Positions 13,399 through 22,106 of a DNA stretch of 23,431 bases are shown here, piece after piece. The stretch covers positions 1 to 23,431 of the forward strand of contig DASUSH010000068.1 in assembly GCA_036375215.1 (NCBI GenBank). The letters are read 5' to 3'. Made by a program: the position numbers and the translations under genes. Within the stretch, counting starts at the first letter, position 1; each line of letters begins with the position of its first letter. A model generated the notes under the pieces. That model saw nothing but the letters and a program-made list of their open reading frames with translations, was not told the origin of the DNA and made no database searches. Source of the stretch: DASUSH01 sp036375215 (GTDB lineage: Bacteria; Actinomycetota; Thermoleophilia; Solirubrobacterales; 70-9).

Positions 13399-16300
13399 CT
13401 AGCCGCCGGGCAGCACGGTGGCCCAGGTGGCCGAGCCTTCAGGGCCGGGGACCCAGTAGACGACGAGCACGAGGCGGCCCTGGAGCGCCAGCGCCGCCGC
13501 GTCGCCAGGGAACGCCGAGGGTGACGGCGGCGCCAGCGCGATCGGCGAGCCGCCGGCGCCGGCGGCGTCGCCGAGCTTCGCCCCGACCGTCGCCGATCCG
13601 TCGGAGCCGAAGTCCACCCAGGAAGTCCACAGGCGGCCGTCGGGCGCCGCGACGGCGTCGAGCAGGGCCTTCTCGCCGCCGCCCGCCACGACCTCCGTCG
13701 CGGAGCCCTCGCCGGGTGCCCAGGAGACCAGCCGATCGGTCTGCGTTTCCGGCGAGAAGACGAGCCGGCAGGCAGCGGCGCAGGCCAGTCGCGCCGGCCC
13801 GACCGGCGACTTGTCGAGCGGCGCCTTCTGCGGCGAGGCACCCGGCGCCGGGCCACCGGTCGCGGGGTTGAGCTGCCCCAGATAGAGGCCAGCGTCCGCG
13901 CCGCCGAACTTCTCCCACGCGAGCCATAGGCGCCCGTTCGAATCGCGGGCGAGATCCGCCGGCAGCCCGCGAGCGAAGCTGCCCAGGTCGGTGAAGGTGG
14001 CGTTCTGGGCGCCGCGCCAGATGCGGATCGGACCATCGCCCACGGGTCCGGGGGTGGCCCAGATCGGCACGCCCGCGTCGTCGCCGGCCGCCCTCACCGG
14101 AAGGTCGTCGTCCGGAGCGGCGCGCGTCGGGGCGCCGAAGCTCCCGTCGCCCTGCCGGGCGGCCAGGAGGACGCCGTTCAGCGGATCGGACGGATTGACC
14201 GACTGCTCGCCTTCGAAGAGGAGCTGAAGCCCACCGCCCGGGGCGGGGAGCAGGAACGGTCGGCCGAGCTCCCACCAGCCGGCGACGACGGTCGTGCGAG
14301 TGACGTCGCGGACTCCGCCTGAAGCCGGCGAGAACGTGGCCGCTTCGATCGCGCTGTCGCCGCGCCGGTAGGCGGCGACCACCTGTTCGCCGGCGGCGGC
14401 GAGCGACGGGTGCACGCCCCCTCCAGGCGGCTGGAAGGGATCGGACAGGCGCCTCCACCCGCCGCTCCGGCTCGCGGTCGCCTCGAGCGTCATCGCGTCC
14501 TGCGCGAAGGCGCGGTCCCCGGTCGCGGCGACGTCCAGGATGCAGTTCTCCAACACCGTGGGATCGGTGACGCCGGCCTCGCGGCAGATTCGCTCGGCGC
14601 GCCGGCGCGCATCGCCCGGCAGCGAGCCGACCGTCAGTCGGCGGCCGGGGAACCCGCGCCGGGTGTAGTCGGCGGTGTCGCGGCCCCGGGGGTAGTCGAA
14701 GAGGCTGTCGCGCTGCCGGATCCGCCAGCTGTCGCCGAACCTGTCGTAGAGCAGCTTGAAGGCGCGCTTGCCGCCTCCGAGCAAGGCCCCGGGATCCAGC
14801 GCCTTTCCGCCGCGGGTCGCGAAGTCGTTCTCCGGATCCCCGTCGCGATCCCCGAGGAGGCCGACGAGATCGCCCGCGCGCGAGGGAGCGGGGCGCATCA
14901 TCATCGCCACCCCGTAGCTGCCCACCGACCAGACCCGGGCCTCGCCGCCGTCGGGCCACACGATCGCGAGCTGGCCCGAGCGGTCGGCGAGCGCGCCGCC
15001 ACCGGGCAGCTCGAGGCTGGCGCCTCCGGCCGGAGCGTCCACCCGCTCCCCGTCGACGCTCACCCGCATGCCCCCCTTCGCCGCGTAGACGCCGACGCGC
15101 GCTCCGCCGACGCGCATCGCGAAAGCGGTGTTCAGCGAGAGGGTGCTGGCGGGCATGCCGCGGACCAGCCGCGCGGGCTCCTGGCGCGCCTGCACCTCGA
15201 GGTCTCCCGAGCGCGACTTCGCCAGCGTGAACTCTCCAGCCGCCTGGAAGTCGTAGGGCCGCCCGTCGAAGGTCGCCATGTGCGGGTCACCGTTGGAGCT
15301 GCCGCAGCCGCCGCCGGTGCAATCGAGCGGGTCGGTGCCGGGCGGCGGCGGCTGGCAGAAGTCCTCGAGCCGGTAGGACTCGACGATCGCGCCACCGGGC
15401 CCCGAGATCGCCAGCGCCGAGATCGAGCTCCATGGCTCGGTGTCGGGCGGTGTTCCGGCGCTGCCCTCCGGGCAGGAGCAGTCACCCTGCGCGCACAGCC
15501 AGGCCTCGCCGTCCGCGATCGAGCGCTCCGGGACCCCCGGGCCCGAACCGAGCAGAGCCCGCATCCGCGCGTATCCCTGGGCCTCAACGTGGACGATCGG
15601 GCGCTCGAACTGCGCCTCCACTCGGGCCTGTGCGATCGAATAGGGGTCGGCCGCGACGAGCCCGAACCCGTCGATCTGGACCTCGCCGCCGGGCCTGACG
15701 GCATCGTAATTCGGCACTGGGATCGGCGAGTTCATCTCCCACGGCCCGCCCGCCCCCTGGATCCGGAACCGGCTCGACCCCCAGCTTTGGAACGCGCCGG
15801 GATCCCCGCCACCCGCCACGGCGTAGGCGGACGCGTTGCTCGTCGCGCTCATCGTGTCGCGCACGCGAAGCCAGAAGCCGCCGGGCAGCGCGTCGTCGAG
15901 ATGACCGAAGAACCCGACACCGCCGTAGGTCCACTCGAACAGCGGGGGCAGCGGCTGTTGCTCGTTCTCGACGTACCTCTCGAGCCACGTGAACTCCTCG
16001 TAGAGAACCGGGCTGATCTTCCCGCTGACCCACTCCGCGAGCCCGTCGTACACCCACGGGCCGACCTTCGCGTACCAGTCCCACAGCAGCGCGCCCTGGA
16101 CCGCGTAATGGACGCAGTGCGTGCTCTCGTGAGCGAGGATCCTCCGCACCTCGTTGGGCTTGAGGCCCTTGGTCTCCTTCGTGGACAACCGGACGCGGCA
16201 CGTGCCCATCGGACCGCTGGCCAACTCGGGCCAAGGTATCCCGCTCTGGTCGTATGCGACGGCGTCGGCCTTCGCGCCGAAGTCGGCGTCGGTCGTCCCC

Positions 16301-17187
16301 GCGATCACGGTGAAGCCCGGCGCGCCCCCGATGTTCGCGCTGATCTCGTCGACGAAGTCCTCGACCTGGTCCTGGACGAGCGGATCGGGCGTGAACCCCC
16401 GATCGCCGGTGAATCGAACGCCGGTCGTACGGATGCGACCGCTCTGCCGTAGCCCGAGCCTGCGCTCGACGACGCGACGCTGCCTCGCCGCCAGCGACGA
16501 GTGGTAGGAAAGGACCCAGTTGCTGGCGATCGAGGAATGGACGTCGCCCTCCGGTCCCGGCGGCGCGCGCACGCCGGGCACCGGGCCGTAGGCGAGCGAG
16601 AAAGCCTGCAACGCCGCCTTCTTCGAGACGGTTCCGCCGGGACGGACTCGATCCAGCACCTCGTCCCAGGCGGTGGCGGGCGGGGGCGCTCCCAGCGGTC
16701 CGTCGGCGAGGCGCGCGAATGCCAGCGCGGTGTCCCCTCGGGACGGGAGACCGGGACCCCGGACGTGCGCGATGCCGATGCCCCGACGGGAGGGCCAGAC
16801 GACGGCTGCCGCACCGCCGCGGGTGCTCAGCCACCCGCCGCTGCCAACCCGGGCCGCGCGTGGCTTCGCACCGGCCCGCTTCGCCGCCCTGCCCCAGGCG
16901 GAAGCCATGCGCCGCGCCCGCTTGGCGGGGACCTCCAGGAGGGTTACCTGCACTCGCTGACCGTTGCCCGCCGCCGCCGCTGCATCGCGGGGCAGCGAGC
17001 CCACGCTGCGGCGGAGTCCCTTCGGCAGGTAGCGCCGGAGCGCCCCGACGCCGGCGGCGTTCGTCGCCTTGGCGGGACCGTAATCCGGAAGCAGCTCGAT
17101 CGGCGGCGCCCAAAGGCCGGCGCGAGCGGTTGGCGCCGCGAGACCACAGGCGATCGCCAAGACGGCCACCGCGGAGGCCGCGAGCAT
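13399..17187 (-). CDS. Large secreted protein: HExxH metallopeptidase-like domain, von Willebrand type D module, beta-propeller-like C-terminus
   Basis: The 1262-residue product has a signal peptide (cleavage likely after TARA, residue 23). Residues about 25-320 are unassigned. A gluzincin-like site follows: HESTH at 353-357 and GLAEW with Glu385, 28 residues after the second His, so a zinc metallopeptidase fold is likely; activity is not proven. Around 600-632 is a Cys/Pro-rich linker. A von Willebrand type D module starts at GDPHMATFDG (633-642), continues with YDFQAAGEFTL, and has LLGDRDGDPENDF at 777-789. It is followed by RICREAGVTDPTVLENC, typical of the segment after such modules. Residues about 930-1262 contain repeated beta-strand pairs with GRLWLAWEKFG and GRLWTSWVDFG, like a propeller. 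ATG 17187 has GAGGAG 8 nt upstream. Substrate and location (wall or medium) are unknown. Confidence 0.9.
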   Translation of the reverse strand: MLAASAVAVLAIACGLAAPTARAGLWAPPIELLPDYGPAKATNAAGVGALRRYLPKGLRRSVGSLPRDAAAAAGNGQRVQVTLLEVPAKRARRMASAWGRAAKRAGAKPRAARVGSGGWLSTRGGAAAVVWPSRRGIGIAHVRGPGLPSRGDTALAFARLADGPLGAPPPATAWDEVLDRVRPGGTVSKKAALQAFSLAYGPVPGVRAPPGPEGDVHSSIASNWVLSYHSSLAARQRRVVERRLGLRQSGRIRTTGVRFTGDRGFTPDPLVQDQVEDFVDEISANIGGAPGFTVIAGTTDADFGAKADAVAYDQSGIPWPELASGPMGTCRVRLSTKETKGLKPNEVRRILAHESTHCVHYAVQGALLWDWYAKVGPWVYDGLAEWVSGKISPVLYEEFTWLERYVENEQQPLPPLFEWTYGGVGFFGHLDDALPGGFWLRVRDTMSATSNASAYAVAGGGDPGAFQSWGSSRFRIQGAGGPWEMNSPIPVPNYDAVRPGGEVQIDGFGLVAADPYSIAQARVEAQFERPIVHVEAQGYARMRALLGSGPGVPERSIADGEAWLCAQGDCSCPEGSAGTPPDTEPWSSISALAISGPGGAIVESYRLEDFCQPPPPGTDPLDCTGGGCGSSNGDPHMATFDGRPYDFQAAGEFTLAKSRSGDLEVQARQEPARLVRGMPASTLSLNTAFAMRVGGARVGVYAAKGGMRVSVDGERVDAPAGGASLELPGGGALADRSGQLAIVWPDGGEARVWSVGSYGVAMMMRPAPSRAGDLVGLLGDRDGDPENDFATRGGKALDPGALLGGGKRAFKLLYDRFGDSWRIRQRDSLFDYPRGRDTADYTRRGFPGRRLTVGSLPGDARRRAERICREAGVTDPTVLENCILDVAATGDRAFAQDAMTLEATASRSGGWRRLSDPFQPPGGGVHPSLAAAGEQVVAAYRRGDSAIEAATFSPASGGVRDVTRTTVVAGWWELGRPFLLPAPGGGLQLLFEGEQSVNPSDPLNGVLLAARQGDGSFGAPTRAAPDDDLPVRAAGDDAGVPIWATPGPVGDGPIRIWRGAQNATFTDLGSFARGLPADLARDSNGRLWLAWEKFGGADAGLYLGQLNPATGGPAPGASPQKAPLDKSPVGPARLACAAACRLVFSPETQTDRLVSWAPGEGSATEVVAGGGEKALLDAVAAPDGRLWTSWVDFGSDGSATVGAKLGDAAGAGGSPIALAPPSPSAFPGDAAALALQGRLVLVVYWVPGPEGSATWATVLPGG

Positions 17188-17195
17188 CGCTGTAG

Positions 17196-17201
17196 CTCCT
17201 C
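17196..17201 (-). promoter_or_regulatory. Ribosome binding site of the large secreted protein
   Basis: GAGGAG on the - strand, 8 nt before ATG 17187. It fixes the start and the signal peptide N-terminus. The rest of the 211-bp gap to the tRNA (17188-17398) holds the tRNA promoter and nothing else I can identify. Confidence 0.5.
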
Positions 17202-17384
17202 GCCGCCCGGTCCAACCCCGTGCTCCGAAACTGGCCGTTACGCCCCTCCTTGCTCGGCCTCCACCGGCAAAGCCCCCCTGCCCGAGCTCCGCTTGCGAGC
17301 GTACCGCCGAGCCCTGCCCCGGTCAACATCGCGCGCGAGCGCCGCCGCCGATGCGGAGGGCCCGGTGAGGGCGCGGTAGAGCCG

Positions 17385-17390
17385 TAAACT
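17385..17390 (+). promoter_or_regulatory. -10 element TAAACT of the tRNA-Arg gene
   Basis: TAAACT fits TAnnnT and ends 8 nt before the mature 5' end of the tRNA, so transcription would begin only one or two bases before it. There is no clear -35 box. Confidence 0.55.
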
Positions 17391-17398
17391 CGAATCCG

Positions 17399-17472
<74 letters not shown>

Positions 17473-17477
17473 CTCCG

Positions 17478-18743
17478 CTACCCGCCCGCCCGGATCTCGT
17501 CGAGCCGCCGGTGGGCGAGCGCGACGGCCATCGCGCCCTCGCCGACCGCGCCGCCAACCCGCTTGGTCGAGCCGTGGCGGACGTCGCCGGCGGCGAAGAG
17601 GCCCGGGACGCTGGTCTCGAGGGCGAGGGGGTCGCGGTCGAGCGGCCAGCCCGCGGGCCGCTCGCCCGCCTCGAGCAGGTCGGGCCCGGTCAGGATGTAG
17701 CCGCGCTGGTCGGTGCGGACGCCGCTCTCCTGCGCCCAGGCGGTGCGCGGCACCCCGCCGAGGCAGAGGAACATCATCCGGGCGGGGAGGCGCTCGGTCG
17801 CGCCGCCCGCGGAGACGACCCGCACGCCGCTGAGCTGCCCGCCCTCCTCCTCGACCGCCTCGACCCGGGTCTCGAGCCTCACCTCGACGAGCGGGCTCGC
17901 CGCGATCCGCTCGACCAGGTACGCGGACATCGAGCTGCCGAGGGCCGTCCCGCGGACGAGCACCTTCACGCGTGCCCCCGAGCTCGCCAGGTGCATCGCG
18001 GCCTGTCCCGCGGAGTTGCCGCCGCCGACGATGACGACGTCCTGGTCGCCGCAGCCCGCCGCCTCGGCCCGCCCGGCGCCGTAGTAGACGCCGCCGCCGA
18101 GCAGCTCGTCGACGCCGTCGACGTCGAGCCGCCGCCAGACCATCCCGGGGGCCGCGATCACGAGCGGCGCCACGATCCTGTGCCCGCCCGCGACGTCGAT
18201 CTCGAAGCGCCCGCCGGCGACGTTGCGGTGCCCGACGACGCCCCGGCGGATCAGGAGCTCGGCGCCGAACTTCTCGGCCTGGCGGCCGGCGAGGCGGGCG
18301 AGCTCGGCGCCCCCGATCCCCTCCGGGAAGCCGAAGAAGTTCTCGATCGACGAGGTGTACGAGGCCTGCCCGCCCGGCAGGTCCTCCTCGAGGGCGAGCG
18401 TGGCGAGACCGTCGGAGGCGGCGTAGACGGCGGCGGCGAGCCCGGCCGGCCCGGTGCCGACGATCGCCACGTCGTACTCCTCGCGGCTCGGTGGCGAAGC
18501 GATCCCCCACGCCTCGGCGACGCGGTCGATGGTCGCAGGCGCGATCGCGCGCTCGCCGTCGATCACGGCGGGCAGGTCGTCCGCGAGGATCCCGCGCGCG
18601 GCGAGCAGCTCGTCCGCGGCCGCCGTCCCGGCCTCCAGCCACTCGAACGGCTGCGCCGCCCGGGTCAGGAAGTCGCGCAGGCGCTGGTCCTCGCCGCCGA
18701 GCGAGCGGCCGACGACGGTCACGTCCGGGCGCACGGGGCTCAC
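17478..18743 (-). CDS. Thioredoxin-reductase-like FAD/NAD(P) oxidoreductase without the CxxC motif
   Basis: This 421-residue flavoprotein has an N-terminal domain of about 85 residues resembling a degenerate thioredoxin/glutaredoxin fold (VTVVGRSLG, DLPAVIDGE) with no cysteines. It then has a TrxR-type core: FAD motif VGTGPAGLAAAVYAA near residue 96, LPGGQASYTSSIENF, NAD(P) motif VIVGGGNSAGQAA, and the C-terminal FAD motif LFAAGDVRHGSTKRV. Where true thioredoxin reductases carry CxxC, this protein has GGGVYYGAGRAEAAGCG, so normal thioredoxin reduction is unlikely. Actinobacteria have a known family of such TrxR-like proteins with varied N-terminal domains. The start is uncertain: GTG 18743 is chosen because TAGGGT (18764-18759) lies 15 nt upstream, while GTG 18758 directly abuts that hexamer. 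The electron acceptor is unknown. Confidence 0.88.
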   Translation of the reverse strand: MSPVRPDVTVVGRSLGGEDQRLRDFLTRAAQPFEWLEAGTAAADELLAARGILADDLPAVIDGERAIAPATIDRVAEAWGIASPPSREEYDVAIVGTGPAGLAAAVYAASDGLATLALEEDLPGGQASYTSSIENFFGFPEGIGGAELARLAGRQAEKFGAELLIRRGVVGHRNVAGGRFEIDVAGGHRIVAPLVIAAPGMVWRRLDVDGVDELLGGGVYYGAGRAEAAGCGDQDVVIVGGGNSAGQAAMHLASSGARVKVLVRGTALGSSMSAYLVERIAASPLVEVRLETRVEAVEEEGGQLSGVRVVSAGGATERLPARMMFLCLGGVPRTAWAQESGVRTDQRGYILTGPDLLEAGERPAGWPLDRDPLALETSVPGLFAAGDVRHGSTKRVGGAVGEGAMAVALAHRRLDEIRAGG

Positions 18744-18758
18744 GAGCGCATCGCCCAC

Positions 18759-18764
18759 ACCCTA
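18759..18764 (-). promoter_or_regulatory. Putative -10 element TAGGGT for the flavoprotein gene
   Basis: On the - strand TAGGGT ends immediately before GTG 18758 and 15 nt before GTG 18743. A transcript starting about 7 nt downstream would exclude GTG 18758, which argues for the shorter protein with a very short leader. Confidence 0.4.
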
Positions 18765-18803
18765 TTTCGCGATCGCTGCGGAATGTGGTTGGGTACTCCG
18801 CCC

Positions 18804-20663
18804 ATGGCCAGGTCCGACTCCTTCGCCGGCAGCGGCGTCATCTCGGGCGCCTACCCCCCGATCGCCGACCACGGCCTGATCGGCGACCTGCGGACCGCGG
18901 CCCTGGTCGGGTCCGACGGGACGGTCAACTGGTACTGCACGCCGCGGTTCGACTCGCCGAGCGTGTTCGCGGCGATCCTCGATCACTCCGACGGCGGGCA
19001 CTGGCTGATCGGGCCGAGCCTCTGGGCGCGCTCGAGCCAGTTCTACTTCCCCGACACGAACGTCCTGATCACGCGCTTCTTCACGCCCGGCGGCGTCGGC
19101 GAGATCCAGGACTTCATGCCGATCTCGCGGAGCGCGCGCGAGGTCGAGCGCCACCGCCTGATCCGCCGGGTCGTCTGCGCGCGCGGCGAGATGCGCTTCG
19201 ACGTCGAGGCGGTGCCCCGGTTCGATTACGGCCGCGAGCGGCACGAGCTCCACCTGGACGACCCGCGGATGGCGGTCTTCGAGGCGCCGTCGCTCTCGCT
19301 CGCGCTCTCGGCCACCGTCCCCCTCGTCCGCGCGCAGGACGACGTCGGCGGCTCGTTCACGCTCGCCGAGGGGGAAGCGGCCACCTTCGAGCTCGACCAG
19401 ATCTCCGGCGGCGCCGAGCCCAGGCCCTGCTCGAACGAGGAGTCCGCGGAGCTCTTCGAGGAGACCGTCGACTTCTGGCGGCGGTGGCTCGCGCAGTCGC
19501 GCTACCGCGGTCGCTGGCGAGAGACCGTGAACCGCTCCGCGCTCGTCCTCAAGCTGCTCACCTACAACCCGACCGGGGCCCTCGTCGCAGCGCCGACGAC
19601 GAGCTTGCCCGAGCAGCTCGGCGGCGAGCGCAACTGGGACTACCGCTTCACCTGGATCAGGGACGCGGCGTTCTCGGTCTACGCCCTGCTGCGCCTCGGG
19701 TTCACCGAGGAGGCGCAGGCGTTCGGTGGGTGGCTGTCGGACCGCTTCCGCGAGCGGCGCGGCCACGCCGACGGGCCGCTGCAGATCATGTACACGGTCG
19801 ACGGCGCCCCGGAGATGCCCGAGGAGGAGCTGCCGCACCTCGAGGGCTACGCCGGCTCGGCGCCGGTGCGCGTCGGCAACGGCGCCTCCGACCAGCTGCA
19901 GCTCGACATCTACGGCGAGATGCTCGACTCGATCTACCTCTCCGACCGCCACGGGCAGCCGATCACCGCGGCGGGCTGGGACGACGTCTCCCGCGTCGTC
20001 GACTGGGTCTGCGAGAACTGGGACCGGGCGGACGAGGGCATCTGGGAGACGCGGGGCGGGCGCAAGGACTTCACCTACTCGCGGCTGATGTCATGGGTCG
20101 GGCTGGACCGGGCGCTGCGGATCTCCCGGCACCGCGGCCTGCCCGCCGCCGTCGAGCGCTGGACGACCGAGCGCGACGCGATCTATCGCCAGATCATGGA
20201 CCGGGGCTGGTCGGAGAAGCGCGGGGCCTTCGTGCAGCACTACCAGGACGACGTGCTCGACGCCTCGCTGCTGATGATGCCGCTGACGCAGTTCATCGCC
20301 CCGGCCGACCCGCGCTGGCTCTCGACGCTCGAGGCGATCGGCAAGGACCTGGTCTCCGACTCGCTCGTCTTCCGCTACGACCCCGAGGCGAGCCCCGACG
20401 GCCTGCGCGGGGAGGAGGGGACGTTCTCGATCTGCTCGTTCTGGTACGTGGAAGCACTCGCCCGCGCCGGCCACGTCGAGGCGGCGCGGCTCGCCTTCGA
20501 GAAGATGCTCACCTACTCCAACCACCTCGGGCTCTACTCGGAGGAGGTCGGCCCGACCGGCGAGCAGCTCGGCAATTTTCCGCAGGCGTTCACCCACCTG
20601 GCGCTGATCAGCGCCGCCTACAACCTCGATCGGGCTCTCGACGAGCCCGCTCGCCGCGTCTGA
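18804..20663 (+). CDS. Glycoside hydrolase family 15 protein (trehalase/glucoamylase type)
   Basis: The 619-residue cytoplasmic protein has no signal peptide. An N-terminal beta-sandwich (about 15-250, with YPPIADHGLIGDLRTAALV and CTPRFDSPSVFA) precedes an (alpha/alpha)6 barrel. Catalytic landmarks are NWDYRFTWIRDAAF starting at 277, the GIWETRGG block with Glu415 as likely general acid, and EEGTFSICSFW with Glu538 as likely general base. The N-terminal CTPRFDSP form and overall length match actinobacterial GH15 enzymes, some of which are shown to be trehalases and others glucoamylases. The choice between them cannot be made from motifs. ATG 18804 is preferred from the family N-terminus; ATG 18783 is in frame and possible. 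It is divergent from the flavoprotein gene and ends in a terminator hairpin. Confidence 0.93.
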   Translation: MARSDSFAGSGVISGAYPPIADHGLIGDLRTAALVGSDGTVNWYCTPRFDSPSVFAAILDHSDGGHWLIGPSLWARSSQFYFPDTNVLITRFFTPGGVGEIQDFMPISRSAREVERHRLIRRVVCARGEMRFDVEAVPRFDYGRERHELHLDDPRMAVFEAPSLSLALSATVPLVRAQDDVGGSFTLAEGEAATFELDQISGGAEPRPCSNEESAELFEETVDFWRRWLAQSRYRGRWRETVNRSALVLKLLTYNPTGALVAAPTTSLPEQLGGERNWDYRFTWIRDAAFSVYALLRLGFTEEAQAFGGWLSDRFRERRGHADGPLQIMYTVDGAPEMPEEELPHLEGYAGSAPVRVGNGASDQLQLDIYGEMLDSIYLSDRHGQPITAAGWDDVSRVVDWVCENWDRADEGIWETRGGRKDFTYSRLMSWVGLDRALRISRHRGLPAAVERWTTERDAIYRQIMDRGWSEKRGAFVQHYQDDVLDASLLMMPLTQFIAPADPRWLSTLEAIGKDLVSDSLVFRYDPEASPDGLRGEEGTFSICSFWYVEALARAGHVEAARLAFEKMLTYSNHLGLYSEEVGPTGEQLGNFPQAFTHLALISAAYNLDRALDEPARRV

Positions 20664-20685
20664 GACCTCGCGACGAGGGGTCTTT
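20663..20685 (+). terminator. Intrinsic terminator after the GH15 gene
   Basis: AGACCTCG (20663-20670) pairs with CGAG plus GTCT (20674-20683) with a 2-nt bulge and a 3-nt loop, followed by TT. It starts at the last base of the GH15 stop codon and separates that gene from the secreted glycosidase. Confidence 0.6.
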
Positions 20686-20748
20686 AGCCGAGCTTGCGAA
20701 CGGCCGATATACCGTCTGACGTAGCACCTCGGCGGGCGTCTACACGGC

Positions 20749-22083
20749 ATGGAACGGATCCGGAACATCGCGATCGTATGCGCGCTGCTCGCGGCGCTCG
20801 CCGGCGGCCTCACGACCGCTTCCGCCTCGGCCGACCGCAAGCGGCCGCCGGGCAAGAAGGCTCAGCACATCAAGTCCCAGCTGCAGAAGCGGCTCGAGGC
20901 GCGCGGCCTCGAGAACGTCGACATCCGCCGCTGCCTGATCGCCGAGCGCAAGGTGCGAGGAAAGACCGCGGTCAACTGCACCTGGTACGCGGAGGGGATC
21001 CTCCCCGGCCCCCAGCCCTACCGCTGCCACGGGGACTCCCTCCACGGGAAGCTCTCCAACGGCAAGGTCGGCTTCATCCGCATCGCTGCCTGCCAGAACA
21101 AGGCGCCGGTCCAGATCCCCGTCTCGCCGACGCCGGTCCACGAGCCCGAGTTCGGCTACAACGACGAGTGGCACAGCACGGCGGCTTCCTTCTTCGACAG
21201 CTTCGACCGCCTCGCGCCGGACTTCGCCCGCTCCGGGCTCGAGTGGCAGGCCGTCGAGCACCGCCGCGGGACCTACGACTGGGGCGTCTACGACCGGCTG
21301 TACCAGAACCTGATCTCGCGCGGGATCGCGCCGCTCTGGACGGTCTCGACGGCCCCGTGCTTCGCGCAGGAGAACCCGTCCGACTGCCGGAACAAGGCGC
21401 GCCCGGCGACCGAGTTCTACGACGAGATGGGCGACTTCGCCGCGGCCGCCGTGAAGCGCTATCCGCTGATCGGCGCGCTCGAGGTCTTCAACGAGCCGAA
21501 CGCCGGCAAGTACTGGGGCGGCCAGCCGGAGCCCGACCTCTACGCGGACATGTTCAAGACGGTGGAGGAGGCGGTCGAGAAGGCCGACCCGGGCGTCCCG
21601 GTGCTGTTCGGGTCACTGAGCCCGCACGCGGAGAGCGACGCCACGACCGTCTCCGCCGCCGAGTTCCTCGCCCAGGGCTACGACCTCGGCGCGGTCCAGC
21701 AGTCCGACGGGATCTCAACCCACCCCTACCCGGGCACCGGCCCGGGCGAGGACGTCGTCCAGCCGTTCTCGAAGCGGCTCGGCGACCTCTGGGAGGTGAT
21801 GCTGCTCGAGCGCGACACGGAGCGGCCGCTGTGGATCACCGAGGTCGGCGTCTCGACCTTCGGCGACCGCGCCTTCTCGCCGGAGGAGCAGGCGCAGGCG
21901 CTGGTCCAGATCTACGACACGGTCCGCCGCATCGCGCAGGTGAAGACGCTGATCTTCCACCGCTTCCGCGACGCCCAGGGCGACAACGAGTACGAGCCCG
22001 GCTACGGGAGCGTCGACAAGGACGGCACGGCGAAGCCCGCCTACTGCGCGATCGGCGCGACCCGCGGGCTCACCGTCTGCTGA
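20749..22083 (+). CDS. Secreted clan GH-A glycoside hydrolase (GH39/GH5-like) with N-terminal cysteine-containing domain
   Basis: The 444-residue product begins with a signal peptide cleaved probably after ASASA (residue 28). Residues about 35-118 form a small basic domain with four cysteines (62, 77, 93, 115) and NCTWYAEG, not assigned to a family. Residues about 130-440 are a (beta/alpha)8 barrel with both clan A glutamates: EVFNEPN with Glu249 as acid/base and WITEVGVST with Glu365 as nucleophile, 116 residues apart. SGLEWQAVEHRRGTYDW is typical of the first barrel strands in GH39/GH5-like proteins. It probably cleaves a beta-linked polysaccharide or glycoside outside the cell; the substrate is unknown. 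It has no clear Shine-Dalgarno sequence. The 85-bp gap upstream holds the GH15 terminator and a TATACC that might be a -10 box. Confidence 0.9.
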   Translation: MERIRNIAIVCALLAALAGGLTTASASADRKRPPGKKAQHIKSQLQKRLEARGLENVDIRRCLIAERKVRGKTAVNCTWYAEGILPGPQPYRCHGDSLHGKLSNGKVGFIRIAACQNKAPVQIPVSPTPVHEPEFGYNDEWHSTAASFFDSFDRLAPDFARSGLEWQAVEHRRGTYDWGVYDRLYQNLISRGIAPLWTVSTAPCFAQENPSDCRNKARPATEFYDEMGDFAAAAVKRYPLIGALEVFNEPNAGKYWGGQPEPDLYADMFKTVEEAVEKADPGVPVLFGSLSPHAESDATTVSAAEFLAQGYDLGAVQQSDGISTHPYPGTGPGEDVVQPFSKRLGDLWEVMLLERDTERPLWITEVGVSTFGDRAFSPEEQAQALVQIYDTVRRIAQVKTLIFHRFRDAQGDNEYEPGYGSVDKDGTAKPAYCAIGATRGLTVC

Positions 22084-22091
22084 TCCGCTGG

Positions 22092-22097
22092 TAGGTT
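22092..22097 (+). promoter_or_regulatory. Putative -10 element TAGGTT
   Basis: TAGGTT fits TAnnnT and ends 9 nt before ATG 22107, in the 23-bp gap after the glycosidase gene. The gene has no good Shine-Dalgarno sequence, so a near-leaderless transcript is likely. Confidence 0.4.
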
Positions 22098-22106
22098 CCG
22101 CCGGGG

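Noticed and set aside
17188..17398. Possible small gene or RNA in the 211-bp gap before the tRNA
   Set aside because: No coding frame with a start signal and no convincing stable fold beyond the tRNA promoter and the neighbour's ribosome binding site.
17511..18782. Upstream extension of the GH15 frame across the flavoprotein gene
   Set aside because: It is antisense to a well-supported flavoprotein; the GH15 family N-terminus fits ATG 18804.
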